Origin: Clostridia bacterium
GTDB taxonomy: Bacteria; Bacillota; Clostridia; Saccharofermentanales; Saccharofermentanaceae
NCBI GenBank assembly: GCA_016287245.1
Contig: JAEEWG010000004.1
Span: 86,831-150,830 of the forward strand
DNA: 64,000 nucleotides
Direction of reading: 5' to 3'
A model generated the notes under the pieces. It did no database searches and had not been told where the DNA came from. It saw only the letters and a program-made list of their open reading frames with translations. The position numbers and the translations under genes were made by a program. Each line of letters opens with the position of its first letter. Within the stretch, counting starts at the first letter, position 1. This document shows positions 19,432 through 27,795 of the stretch, in pieces.

Positions 19432-22400
19432 GATCAACTGCCGCCAGAAGGAACAGTGAGATCCCTGAAACTCCGAAGATCCCGCAGCAGCTTCCTCCGA
19501 TGATGAGGTCTCTTTCCGATGTCTTCACCGTATCGTAAAGGCGCGTTACGGAGATCTCTCCTTTATTTTTCACCTTTACCGGCATCACTTCGCTGTCGTT
19601 CCTGTAGCCCTCCGGCGCTTCCACTTCGACGATCTCGTAATCGCCCGCAGGAAGTCCCAAGATCGTGACTGTGCCGTACCATGAGGTATCCTTCTTCTCA
19701 TCTGTGAAAAGGACCGTCGTCGCACCCGGATCTTTTTCTCCGCAGACCATGTACGCCATCTTCTCGGGGAGCCAGATAAATGAGAGGATCTCTCCGTTTC
19801 CGTCTCTTATGGAAACGCCGCACCTTCCCAGAAGTTCGCCATTTGAAGCGGATCTTTTCTCTGCTTTGACCTCCGTGTAATCATCCAGAAGTTCGAAGTG
19901 ATATACTTCACTTTCCTTGGTACAGGATACGGGGATCTTCTCGGAAAGGACGCGGAAATTCGTCCACCTTCCCACATCCGTCTCGATCAGATAGTAATCT
20001 CCTTCGCCGACCCAGAAACTGAGTTTTCCTTCGGTGTCCGTCTTTCCTTCGCTGATGAAGGTGTCCGGTTCGTCTCCGTCTTCTACCCTCCACAGCTGGA
20101 ACGTCACACCGTCCATCGGGGTCTTCGATCCGTCGTTACAGTATTTCACGACTTGGATCTCCGACAGAAGGTAGTTAAAGATCTTCTCCGTCTGCACGGC
20201 ATATGTGCCGGGTTCTTTTTGCGGCCTTGTGATCCGGATCGTCTTATCCGGTTCCAGCGCATATCTGTCGTGTGTTTTCGTCTCCCGGAGAAGAAGTGTC
20301 TCTCCTTTCGGGAAAGCAGTCTTCGTCTCCGCTTTTCCGTCCTTATCCGTGACCAGCTTCTCGATAAGATCTCCGGTCGTGGTATATACTTCAAACTCCA
20401 CGCCTTCCATCGGAAGCCTGGTGTCATCAGCGATCTTTTCGATCTGAAGTCTCACCCGTGAGATCTCATTCACGATCGGTTTATCCATCGAAAAGACGAT
20501 CTTTCCCGCCGTCTGGTCTTTCTTCTTTCTTTTCGTAGAGATCTCGTGCTTTCCTTCATCTTTCAGATACCCTTCCGGTGCTTTCAGTTCCTTTACATAG
20601 AAGGAATATCCGAACGGAATATCCGAAGTCGTCCGGCAGACCCCGTCTTCTCCGGAGATGACGACCTCGATCAGCTCATCTTTCTTCACGATCACCGCAC
20701 CTTTTCCCGAGAGGATATCTTCTCCCGCATAGACCCCGAAGACCGCCCCGGACAGTTCTTTTTCCGAAGAGACATACGTCTTCGTATTCGGATCATATGT
20801 GTATGTCCGCCCGACTTTTGAGAAAGTGATCTCGGCTTTCTGGCGTCCGTCGAGGGCGCTCTTTTCCGACTTCACGATCCGGACCGTCTGATCCGATCTT
20901 GTATCCGAAACAGAAAAGATGATCGGGGTCGTGTTGATGAGATACCCCTCCGGAGCCGTCTTCTCGACGAGCTTATAAGAAGCGCGGGACGTCGACGCAT
21001 TCAGGGAAAGATGCTCGATCGTGATCTTCCCGCTTTTATCCGTCGTATATGTCCCGAGCAGCGTTCCGCTCTTAAGCGGTGTTTCCTTCACGCCGTCTCC
21101 GTCCTTATCGAACATCTTATATGGTGTAAAGCTTTTTCCGTCCGGGGAACGAAGGATCGTCCCCTCCGGATATTTCCCGGGATCCAGAAGCGAGATGTCT
21201 CTACTAAAGTCCAGCACATCCTCGTTACAGTAAAGTTCATAGACAGCACCGGAAAGGGAGCCTGACGAATAGTTGAAACGGTAGCCCTTCAGGTCCTCAA
21301 AGCCCGTCTCCACAGAAGAAGCGGAAGAAAGTTTCCCGCCTGTCTTGGTAAAATCCAGCGTGACTTCGACTTCTTCGTCGGCGAAAGGAACGGCCTTCAG
21401 GTCGCCTTTGGGACCCACGCCGATAAAGGACTCGCCCTTCTTCGCCTCGATGCGGATCGGGTCTTTCGCGAGAACAAAGCCCGCAGGTGCCTTCTTCTCT
21501 TTAATGTAGTAGGTGCCGACAGTAAGTCCCAGTTTATCGAGGTCCGCTGTGCCATCGGCTTTCGTGACAAAGGTATCCTTTCCGTCCCAGTCCGAAAGGA
21601 CTTCCATCTTCTCATTTAAGACCGAAAACTCGACACCTTTGACCGGGATGATCTGTCCTGTTTTCTGATCGACCTTTCGGATCTGGATCCGAAGTTCATA
21701 CTGGCGGTCTATAAGCGTCAGCGTCTTCTCCGGTCTTCCGTGGAGGCCGTCGCCGGTGATCGTGATGGTCTCGTCCGAACAGGCATAAGTATATTTCGTG
21801 GCTTCCGAGTCGATCTGATGGATCTTATACTCCCCGGCCGGAAGCTTCTTCGACCAGGCGCGGCCGTACGAATTGGTCTCCAGAAGATCTCTATAGACCT
21901 CCGGCGCTTTTTCGTAGGAGGCATATTTACTGTTCCAGACCTGAAATACTGCCCCCTTTTCTGATGCAAGCTGAGAGACCGGCGTGCCCGCATAGATATC
22001 GTATCCGGTCTGGATCTTCTTTATGATTTCGATACTGCCATTTTTAAGAACATCCTCAAAAGATGCCGTGCTGGTCGACTTATTCGCATCGACGGTAAAC
22101 GTCGCCGGATTCGGGGACATCATCTGCGTCCCGGCGGGCGCGGCCGTCTGCCTGATCGTGTATTTGCCGGAAGGCAGTATGAGCATGTCTCCTGTCGCCT
22201 TATCCCTGATCTTCCCGTTCTTGTCGGAAACACATTCGAATCCCCATCCGGCGGCTTTGGCCGAAGCAAGGTCCGCATAATCCGACCGGTAGATCTCAAA
22301 GGCAGCGCCTTCTTCCGGGACCCGGATCGATCCGAAGACGCTTTCCTTGGTAAGTTCGATCTTCGTCTGCTTGACCTGCCAGCGGGCCGACGTCCCCGCA

Positions 22401-23479
22401 AATGTCTTCTGCGAACTCTCATAGAGCGCGACATAGGTCTGTCTGGGCTTTCCGGATTCCGACGGGGACGAGTCGAAGAAATATCCGTACATTCGCTGTG
22501 AGCTTTCGTTTCCCGTGTTGCTCTGCGCACGGACCTCGATATTCATGCTGCGACAGCCCTCTTCCTTAAGAAGGTCCTTCCATTCTCCTTCTATGCGAAA
22601 AGAACTGCCGGACGGATATTCCTTCCCCTGGGAGACGCCTTCGGAATACGTCCCGTCGGATCCTTTAAGGTAGATCTTCCCGCCGCTGATTTTCGTAAAA
22701 CTGAAAGTCCCGCCGCTCTTTCCTTTGACCGTCTCTTTCACATTTACGGTAAAAGTCGCCCGGTATTTCTTCGCCGTACTGTCCCAGGAAATGGTAGAAA
22801 GATCCTTGATCTCCGATACATAGTTCGGGGTAAATGCTCCGGTCAGAGAGGGCCGGCCGGCCTCATCGTAAACCTTCCAGAGTCTTTTCGCTTCGGCAAG
22901 GACCGAGATGGCGGTCTGCCCGCTCCCCTGACCGTCGATAAAGGAATCGAGGTCGACGCCTTTAAGATAGGTCTGCGCCTCCGCGCCCATCCCATCCTGA
23001 TACAGGTAGATCAGGTGCCAGATCAGAATCTGTTTGACGCAGTAGTGGATGTGCGGGATCCCGTTGACGGTATCCGGAAGTTCGAAGTGCGAGCTGTCCA
23101 TCTCAATGATGTACTGCAGTTTGCCGAGCAGATCTTTTGCCACAGGATCTGACATAACTGTGGGCTTGATGCTCCCGCCCTCCGGCGAAGGAGATCCCGC
23201 CATGACGCAGTAGACCGGCCGCTGCTGTCCGGGCTCGGTCGTCTCGGCATACATGTACTCAAGGATCTTGATCCGGGTCTCGCCGTTAACGTTCCTGTAA
23301 AGCTCGAACGGCTGGTCGTCGTGGTAGACTTTATTGCCGGTCTCCATAAGCGGCGGCGCCGCCAGGACACCCTTCAGAAACCGGCCCGACGGGAACGCGG
23401 ATACCAGAAAAGCCAGAAGCAGCACAAAAGCCAGAAACTGCCTTTTCCCAAGTGTTTTCTTCGTTTTTTCAGTTGTCAT
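19406..23479 (-). CDS. Thioester-domain / Cna-B repeat surface adhesin
   Basis: A 1357-residue secreted protein with RBS AAGGAG. After the signal peptide (about 1-41) comes a region with the hallmarks of a thioester adhesin domain: Cys91 in PVYCVMAG and Gln150 in CVKQILIWHL, which in this family form a covalent ligand-binding thioester. From about residue 370 there are several SpaA/Cna-B prealbumin-like domains, each ending in a variant of GxYxIxExxAPxGY (KYTIRQTAAPAGT, TYYIKEKKAPAGF, SYKLVEKTAPEGY, SFYVKELKAPEGY, DYEIVEVEAPEGY). The C-terminus has a hydrophobic helix and KRRGAR tail but no LPXTG; the nearest candidate is DTVKTSERD. It is probably a host- or cell-binding fibre attached by the adjacent sortase. 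Confidence 0.88.
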   Translation of the reverse strand: MTTEKTKKTLGKRQFLAFVLLLAFLVSAFPSGRFLKGVLAAPPLMETGNKVYHDDQPFELYRNVNGETRIKILEYMYAETTEPGQQRPVYCVMAGSPSPEGGSIKPTVMSDPVAKDLLGKLQYIIEMDSSHFELPDTVNGIPHIHYCVKQILIWHLIYLYQDGMGAEAQTYLKGVDLDSFIDGQGSGQTAISVLAEAKRLWKVYDEAGRPSLTGAFTPNYVSEIKDLSTISWDSTAKKYRATFTVNVKETVKGKSGGTFSFTKISGGKIYLKGSDGTYSEGVSQGKEYPSGSSFRIEGEWKDLLKEEGCRSMNIEVRAQSNTGNESSQRMYGYFFDSSPSESGKPRQTYVALYESSQKTFAGTSARWQVKQTKIELTKESVFGSIRVPEEGAAFEIYRSDYADLASAKAAGWGFECVSDKNGKIRDKATGDMLILPSGKYTIRQTAAPAGTQMMSPNPATFTVDANKSTSTASFEDVLKNGSIEIIKKIQTGYDIYAGTPVSQLASEKGAVFQVWNSKYASYEKAPEVYRDLLETNSYGRAWSKKLPAGEYKIHQIDSEATKYTYACSDETITITGDGLHGRPEKTLTLIDRQYELRIQIRKVDQKTGQIIPVKGVEFSVLNEKMEVLSDWDGKDTFVTKADGTADLDKLGLTVGTYYIKEKKAPAGFVLAKDPIRIEAKKGESFIGVGPKGDLKAVPFADEEVEVTLDFTKTGGKLSSASSVETGFEDLKGYRFNYSSGSLSGAVYELYCNEDVLDFSRDISLLDPGKYPEGTILRSPDGKSFTPYKMFDKDGDGVKETPLKSGTLLGTYTTDKSGKITIEHLSLNASTSRASYKLVEKTAPEGYLINTTPIIFSVSDTRSDQTVRIVKSEKSALDGRQKAEITFSKVGRTYTYDPNTKTYVSSEKELSGAVFGVYAGEDILSGKGAVIVKKDELIEVVISGEDGVCRTTSDIPFGYSFYVKELKAPEGYLKDEGKHEISTKRKKKDQTAGKIVFSMDKPIVNEISRVRLQIEKIADDTRLPMEGVEFEVYTTTGDLIEKLVTDKDGKAETKTAFPKGETLLLRETKTHDRYALEPDKTIRITRPQKEPGTYAVQTEKIFNYLLSEIQVVKYCNDGSKTPMDGVTFQLWRVEDGDEPDTFISEGKTDTEGKLSFWVGEGDYYLIETDVGRWTNFRVLSEKIPVSCTKESEVYHFELLDDYTEVKAEKRSASNGELLGRCGVSIRDGNGEILSFIWLPEKMAYMVCGEKDPGATTVLFTDEKKDTSWYGTVTILGLPAGDYEIVEVEAPEGYRNDSEVMPVKVKNKGEISVTRLYDTVKTSERDLIIGGSCCGIFGVSGISLFLLAAVDLMKRRGAR

Positions 23480-23538
23480 GTTTCATTCTCCTTTTCGTAA
23501 TATTTTGAGTGTGTCCGTATATTACGTTCGAAGGAGAA

Positions 23539-23572
23539 CGAAAACTATATTTTATAAGCGCGATTTTGTAAA
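23539..23572 (-). promoter_or_regulatory. Cna-B adhesin promoter (twin of the sortase promoter)
   Basis: The minus strand has TTTACA (23572-23567), a 17-base spacer with AAATCGCGCTTATA, and TATAGT (23549-23544), then TTTCG. It shares 30 of 34 bases with 18441-18474. Confidence 0.78.
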
Positions 23573-23579
23573 CAATGCA

Positions 23580-23619
23580 AAACAAAAGGCGCCTCATGTG
23601 AAATTTCATCACATGAGGC
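23580..23619 (-). terminator. Terminator of the membrane Zn-protease gene
   Basis: GCCTCATGTGA pairs with TCACATGAGGC, followed on the minus strand by a CTTTTGTTTTG run. The strand-wise loop side reads TGTGATGAAA, also found in the terminator at 24471. Confidence 0.75.
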
Positions 23620-23647
23620 ACCCGAATGTTTTTTCCAAGTGAAAAGA

Positions 23648-24379
23648 TCAGCGGCGGCGCTTGCCGTAGGAGATCAGGCGCAGGAGCGTGACGATCGCGG
23701 AAGCAGCAGCGGCGATATAGGTCATCGCGGCAGCGGAAAGGACTTTCGTCGCACCGGTCATCTCTTCGCCTGCGAGGATGCCGTCGTTTCTTAAGATCTT
23801 CAGCGCTCTTCTCGAAGCATCAAGCTCGACCGGAAGCGTGACCAGATAGAAAAGAACGGCCAGCGAGAACATGATGATCCCGAGCCAGAAGATGGTATTT
23901 CCCATACCACCGCTGGAAGTGTCGGAATAATCGAGGTAACCCATCATCATCAGGCCGATGATCGCGACATAAGGTCCGAATCTCGAGCCGATATTCGCAC
24001 CCGGAACGAGAGCGGAGCGGATCTTGTTCGGCACGAAGCCGACATGATGCTGGATCGCGTGGCCGCACTCATGTGCCGCAACGCCCAGCGCCGCGATCGA
24101 AGAACTGCTGAAAACAGAATCCGACAGATTCAGCGTCTTATCCTTCGGGTTGAAGTTGTCCGTGAGGTTTCCGCTGATATGCTGGATCGTGACATCGTTG
24201 ACTCCGTAAGAACTCAGGATGCGCTGTGCCACATCCGCGCCGGTCATGCCATTGGCAGCCATTTTCTTACTGTATTTATTGAATGTATTTTTGCAGTTTG
24301 CGCTGATGATCAGGCTGACCACCATCATGCCGATCGAGATGATCAGACCGAAACTGCTCATAAAATCCCAAAAGCCCAT
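23648..24379 (-). CDS. Membrane zinc metallopeptidase, YugP family
   Basis: The 243 residues carry an N-terminal membrane helix, the zinc-binding signature AAHECGHAIQH (HExxH form), then three more hydrophobic segments and a basic end GKRRR. Order and length match the YugP/neutral zinc metallopeptidase 2 family of Firmicutes, whose substrates are unknown. The gene is monocistronic, between its own terminator and that of pgk-tpi. Confidence 0.88.
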   Translation of the reverse strand: MGFWDFMSSFGLIISIGMMVVSLIISANCKNTFNKYSKKMAANGMTGADVAQRILSSYGVNDVTIQHISGNLTDNFNPKDKTLNLSDSVFSSSSIAALGVAAHECGHAIQHHVGFVPNKIRSALVPGANIGSRFGPYVAIIGLMMMGYLDYSDTSSGGMGNTIFWLGIIMFSLAVLFYLVTLPVELDASRRALKILRNDGILAGEEMTGATKVLSAAAMTYIAAAASAIVTLLRLISYGKRRR

Positions 24380-24420
24380 GGTTCACACTCCTTTTATCCT
24401 GCACACGCAGATGCATTTTC

Positions 24421-24442
24421 CGGTTCTTTTCGAAAAGATCCG
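24421..24442. repeat. Dispersed palindrome, copy 1
   Basis: CGGTTCTTTTCGAAAAGATCCG is a near-perfect palindrome centred on TTCGAA, in the leader of the Zn-protease gene. Related copies lie at 41303-41325 and 61699-61722, and a weaker one near 57077-57098. Confidence 0.45.
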
Positions 24443-24470
24443 CGGCGCATATCATACGCCATTATTATAA

Positions 24471-24519
24471 CAGAAAAAGAGGGGACGCTTTACGTGACTT
24501 TCATCACATAAAGCGCCCC
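24471..24519 (-). terminator. Terminator of the pgk-tpi gene
   Basis: On the minus strand GGGGCGCTTTATGTGA pairs with TCACGTAAAGCGTCCCC and is followed by TCTTTTTC. It lies about 35 bases after the stop. Confidence 0.8.
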
Positions 24520-24552
24520 CTGATCTAACTTATCAATTCTTATGGCAATGAA

Positions 24553-26505
24553 TTACTTAGCAGCGTTGCAGATGACGGAGAAGTCCTGAGCCTTCAGGGA
24601 AGCACCGCCAACGAGACCGCCGTTGATGTCAGCCTGAGCGAAGAGGCCTGCAGCATTACCAGCGTTGCAGGATCCGCCGTACTGGATCGTGATCGCCTCA
24701 GCGCACTTCTCGCAGTAGAGCTCAGCGATGACGCCACGGATGAACTTGCAGACTTCCTCAGCCTGCTCGTCTGTAGCTGTCTTGCCTGTTCCGATTGCCC
24801 AGATCGGCTCGTAAGCGATCGTGATCTGGCAGAGCTTGGAAGCCGGGATATCCTTGAAAGCGCCAACGATCTGACCCTTGATCCAGTCAAATGTCTCGCC
24901 TGCTTCACGCTGAGCCAGGGACTCACCGCAGCAGATGATCGGCTTCACGCCGTACTTGAGAAGAGCCAGAGCCTTCTTATTGACTGTCTCGTCTGTCTCA
25001 GCGTTGTACTCACGACGCTCGGAGTGACCGATGATGCAGTATGTAACACCCATCTTAGCCAGCCAGAGCGGAGAGATCTCGCCTGTGAAAGCACCCTTCT
25101 CTTCGAAGTGGCAGTTCTGAGCAGCGATCTTGATGTTGGTGTAAGCTGTAGCCTCAACAGCAGCTGCAAGAGCAGTAGCCGGAACGCCGAGAGCGATTCT
25201 TGCTGTAGCGTCCTTAACGAGCGGCTTCAGTTCTTCGATGAGCTTAACAGCATCCGCCGGGATACCGCAGTTCATCTTCCAGTTACCTGCAGCAAATGTT
25301 CTGCCGATCTCCTTATCGTTCAGGCAATCGATACCCGGGAGTACCTTACCTTCGATGAACTCGAGGGAAGCACCACCACCAGTGGAGATGTGTGTTACCT
25401 TATCAGCATAGCCGAGCTTCTCAACAGCAGCAGCAGAGTCACCGCCACCGATGATGGAGATGGCAGAGGACTCAGCGATCGCCTGAGCGAGAGCCTTTGT
25501 ACCAACTGCGAACTTTTCGAACTCGAATACGCCTGCAGGACCATTCCAGATAACGGTCTTAGCAGCTTTGATCTCAGCAGAGAACATTTCGATGGTCTTC
25601 GGTCCGATATCCAGACCCATCCAGCCATCCGGGATCGCCATGGTATCAACTACCTGGGAGTTAGCGTTTGCATCGAAAGCATCAGCAGCAACTGTATCCA
25701 CAGGTGTCAGGAGCTTAACGCCCTTAGCCTCAGCCTTAGCGATGAGTTCTTTTGCAAGATCGAACTTATCCGGCTCACAGAGGGAAGTACCGATGGAACC
25801 GCCCTGAGCAGCTGCGAATGTGTAAGCCATACCACCACCGATGATGATCGTGTCAGCCTTGTCGATGAGGTTCTCGATTACGCCGATCTTATCGGAAACC
25901 TTAGAACCACCGAGGATAGCAACGAACGGACGCTCCGGATTTGCGAGAGCACCGCCGATGAACTTGATCTCTTTCTCGATCAGGTAACCGGAAGCGGACG
26001 GCAGGAAGTTTGCAAGACCTGCTGTGGAAGCATGTGCACGGTGAGCTGTACCGAAAGCATCGTTGACATAAAGATCAGCCATGGAAGCGAGCTCTGCAGC
26101 GAACTTCGGATCATTCTTTGTTTCTTCTTTGTGGAAACGGACGTTCTCGAGCATGAGGATCTCGCCGTCCTGAAGAGCAGCAGCCTTCGCCTTTGCATCT
26201 TCACCGATAACGTCAGCAGCCAGTGTTACCGGCTTGCCGATGAGCTCAGCGAGACGATCAGCAGCAGGCTTCATGGAGAATGCCGGCTCCGGTCCATTCT
26301 TCGGGCGACCGAGGTGGGAAACGAGGATTACCTTCGCACCGTTATCTACGAGATACTTGATCGTCGGGAGAGCACCCTTGATTCTCTTATCGTCTGTAAT
26401 TTCACCTGTCTTCTTGTCGAGCGGTACGTTGAAGTCCACACGAACGATTACTCTTTTGCCGGAAACGTTTAAATCTTCGACATTTTTCTTCTGAACCATT
26501 GCCAT
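24553..26505 (-). CDS. pgk-tpiA: Fused phosphoglycerate kinase - triosephosphate isomerase
   Basis: One 650-residue polypeptide catalyses two glycolytic steps in the cytoplasm. Residues 1 to about 400 are [60 protein letters not shown] and [14 protein letters not shown] short linker ([12 protein letters not shown]) leads directly into a complete [12 protein letters not shown] (catalytic Lys), IGHSERREY (catalytic His), [12 protein letters not shown] (catalytic Glu) and YGGSCNAGN. The ATG at 26505 is chosen because AAGGAG lies 10 bases before it; the frame extends upstream without similarity. A covalent PGK-TIM is known from Thermotoga maritima. No gapA lies next to it. Confidence 0.96.
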   Translation of the reverse strand: MAMVQKKNVEDLNVSGKRVIVRVDFNVPLDKKTGEITDDKRIKGALPTIKYLVDNGAKVILVSHLGRPKNGPEPAFSMKPAADRLAELIGKPVTLAADVIGEDAKAKAAALQDGEILMLENVRFHKEETKNDPKFAAELASMADLYVNDAFGTAHRAHASTAGLANFLPSASGYLIEKEIKFIGGALANPERPFVAILGGSKVSDKIGVIENLIDKADTIIIGGGMAYTFAAAQGGSIGTSLCEPDKFDLAKELIAKAEAKGVKLLTPVDTVAADAFDANANSQVVDTMAIPDGWMGLDIGPKTIEMFSAEIKAAKTVIWNGPAGVFEFEKFAVGTKALAQAIAESSAISIIGGGDSAAAVEKLGYADKVTHISTGGGASLEFIEGKVLPGIDCLNDKEIGRTFAAGNWKMNCGIPADAVKLIEELKPLVKDATARIALGVPATALAAAVEATAYTNIKIAAQNCHFEEKGAFTGEISPLWLAKMGVTYCIIGHSERREYNAETDETVNKKALALLKYGVKPIICCGESLAQREAGETFDWIKGQIVGAFKDIPASKLCQITIAYEPIWAIGTGKTATDEQAEEVCKFIRGVIAELYCEKCAEAITIQYGGSCNAGNAAGLFAQADINGGLVGGASLKAQDFSVICNAAK

Positions 26506-26601
26506 AATGTTCACACTCCTTAAGAAAATTACTTGTTGTTCAAGCCCCATTATTATACTCGCATCCGCGCGCGGTTTCAATTTTATTTATAAAGAAAATA
26601 A

Positions 26602-26630
26602 GTGGCGCATCGAGGGGAGGGATGCGCCAC
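26602..26630. promoter_or_regulatory. Hairpin in the divergent pgk-tpi / fliB-like intergenic region
   Basis: GTGGCGCATC and GATGCGCCAC form a perfect 10-base stem around a purine-rich loop. On the minus strand it is followed by TTATTTTCTTTAT. It lies between divergent genes, so it may be a regulatory structure or a block to antisense reading rather than an ordinary gene-end terminator. Confidence 0.45.
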
Positions 26631-26751
26631 ATATAACAATTCGATGAAAGGTCCTTTTTCTTTTTGCCCTTCAAAATATATGACGACGCACTTTCCGGAT
26701 CTGTTGCAAAAATCCTCCTGCCGCGATACATTTTTCTTTGGAGGGACGAAC

Positions 26752-27792
26752 ATGAACGAGAATCAACCGAAGTTTCTTACGCCGGATTACGCATCCGATT
26801 TTCAGTGCATCTCCGGAAAATGCCGTCACAGCTGCTGTATCGGCTGGGAGATCGACATCGACGACGAGACCTGGCATCGCTACCGGAATGTCCCCGGGAA
26901 GATCGGGGAGAAGCTTTCCGCTTTTATCGCTCCGCCCGAAAAGGACTGTCCCGCCCACTTTATTCTCCGGGAGCAGGAGCGCTGCCCGTTTTTAAATGAG
27001 CAGAATCTCTGCGAACTGATCCTCACTCTCGGCGAGGACTCCCTCTGTGACATCTGCCGCGAGCATCCGCGCTTTTATAACCGGATCGGAGGAAACCTCG
27101 AGATGGGCCTCGGCCTCTGCTGCGAGGAGGCTTCCCGTCTTCTTTTTGCCCGAAAAGATCCGATCCGTCTGCTTTCGAGCGATCTTTCCGATCCTGCCGG
27201 TGAGGGCTCTTCCGATCCGGCCGAAGAAGGTGTCTTTGAACCGGAAGAGGAAGGATCTTCTTTCGATCCGCTCCTTCTTTCATTCCGCGATGATGTTTTT
27301 TCTCTTCTTCAGGACAGGACGAAGACCCTGGAGGGCCGTATCTCTGCCATCCGGGCGCGTTTTTGCCTTCCGGAAAGCCCGACCGGCATCTCCTTCTGGG
27401 GCGACTTCTTTGAAACACTCGAGCGGCTCGATCCCACCTGGGAAAAGGAGATCGACCGCATGAAAAACGGACACGCCGACCTTTCCTCCTTCCGCGCTTT
27501 CATGGAAAAGGAAGACCGGACGGCCGAATATGAGAACTTCCTGTGGTATCTTTTCTACCGGCATCTGGCGTCTTCCTGCGATGAGGACTCCTTCGCCACT
27601 TATCTTCAGCTCTGCATCCTGTTTCTTCATATCCTCGAGTATCTCGGTGCCTGCCGGCTTTCGGAGAACGGATCTTTTTCAAAGGAAGAACAGATCGAAC
27701 TGGCCCGCATGTTCTCCAGCGAGATCGAATACTCGGATGAGAACATCGAGCGGATCACAGATCTTCTGCTCGAACGGGAACTTATTCTCTGA
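26752..27792 (+). CDS. FliB-like Cys-cluster protein (flagellin lysine N-methylase family)
   Basis: The 346 residues start at 26752 behind GGAGGGACG. The N-terminal third contains the family cluster: CISGKCRHSCCIGWEIDID, then CPFLNEQNLCELI, DSLCDICREHPRF and LGLCCEEA, which probably bind a metal or Fe-S centre. An acidic insertion follows at about 155-180, then a helical C-terminal half. FliB homologues methylate flagellin lysines in Salmonella, but many copies occur in genomes without flagellar genes nearby, as here, so the substrate is open. Confidence 0.8.
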   Translation: MNENQPKFLTPDYASDFQCISGKCRHSCCIGWEIDIDDETWHRYRNVPGKIGEKLSAFIAPPEKDCPAHFILREQERCPFLNEQNLCELILTLGEDSLCDICREHPRFYNRIGGNLEMGLGLCCEEASRLLFARKDPIRLLSSDLSDPAGEGSSDPAEEGVFEPEEEGSSFDPLLLSFRDDVFSLLQDRTKTLEGRISAIRARFCLPESPTGISFWGDFFETLERLDPTWEKEIDRMKNGHADLSSFRAFMEKEDRTAEYENFLWYLFYRHLASSCDEDSFATYLQLCILFLHILEYLGACRLSENGSFSKEEQIELARMFSSEIEYSDENIERITDLLLERELIL

Positions 27793-27795
27793 CCC

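Noticed and set aside
26752..27792. Evidence for a flagellar locus from the FliB-like gene
   Set aside because: No flagellin or other flagellar gene occurs anywhere in the window.
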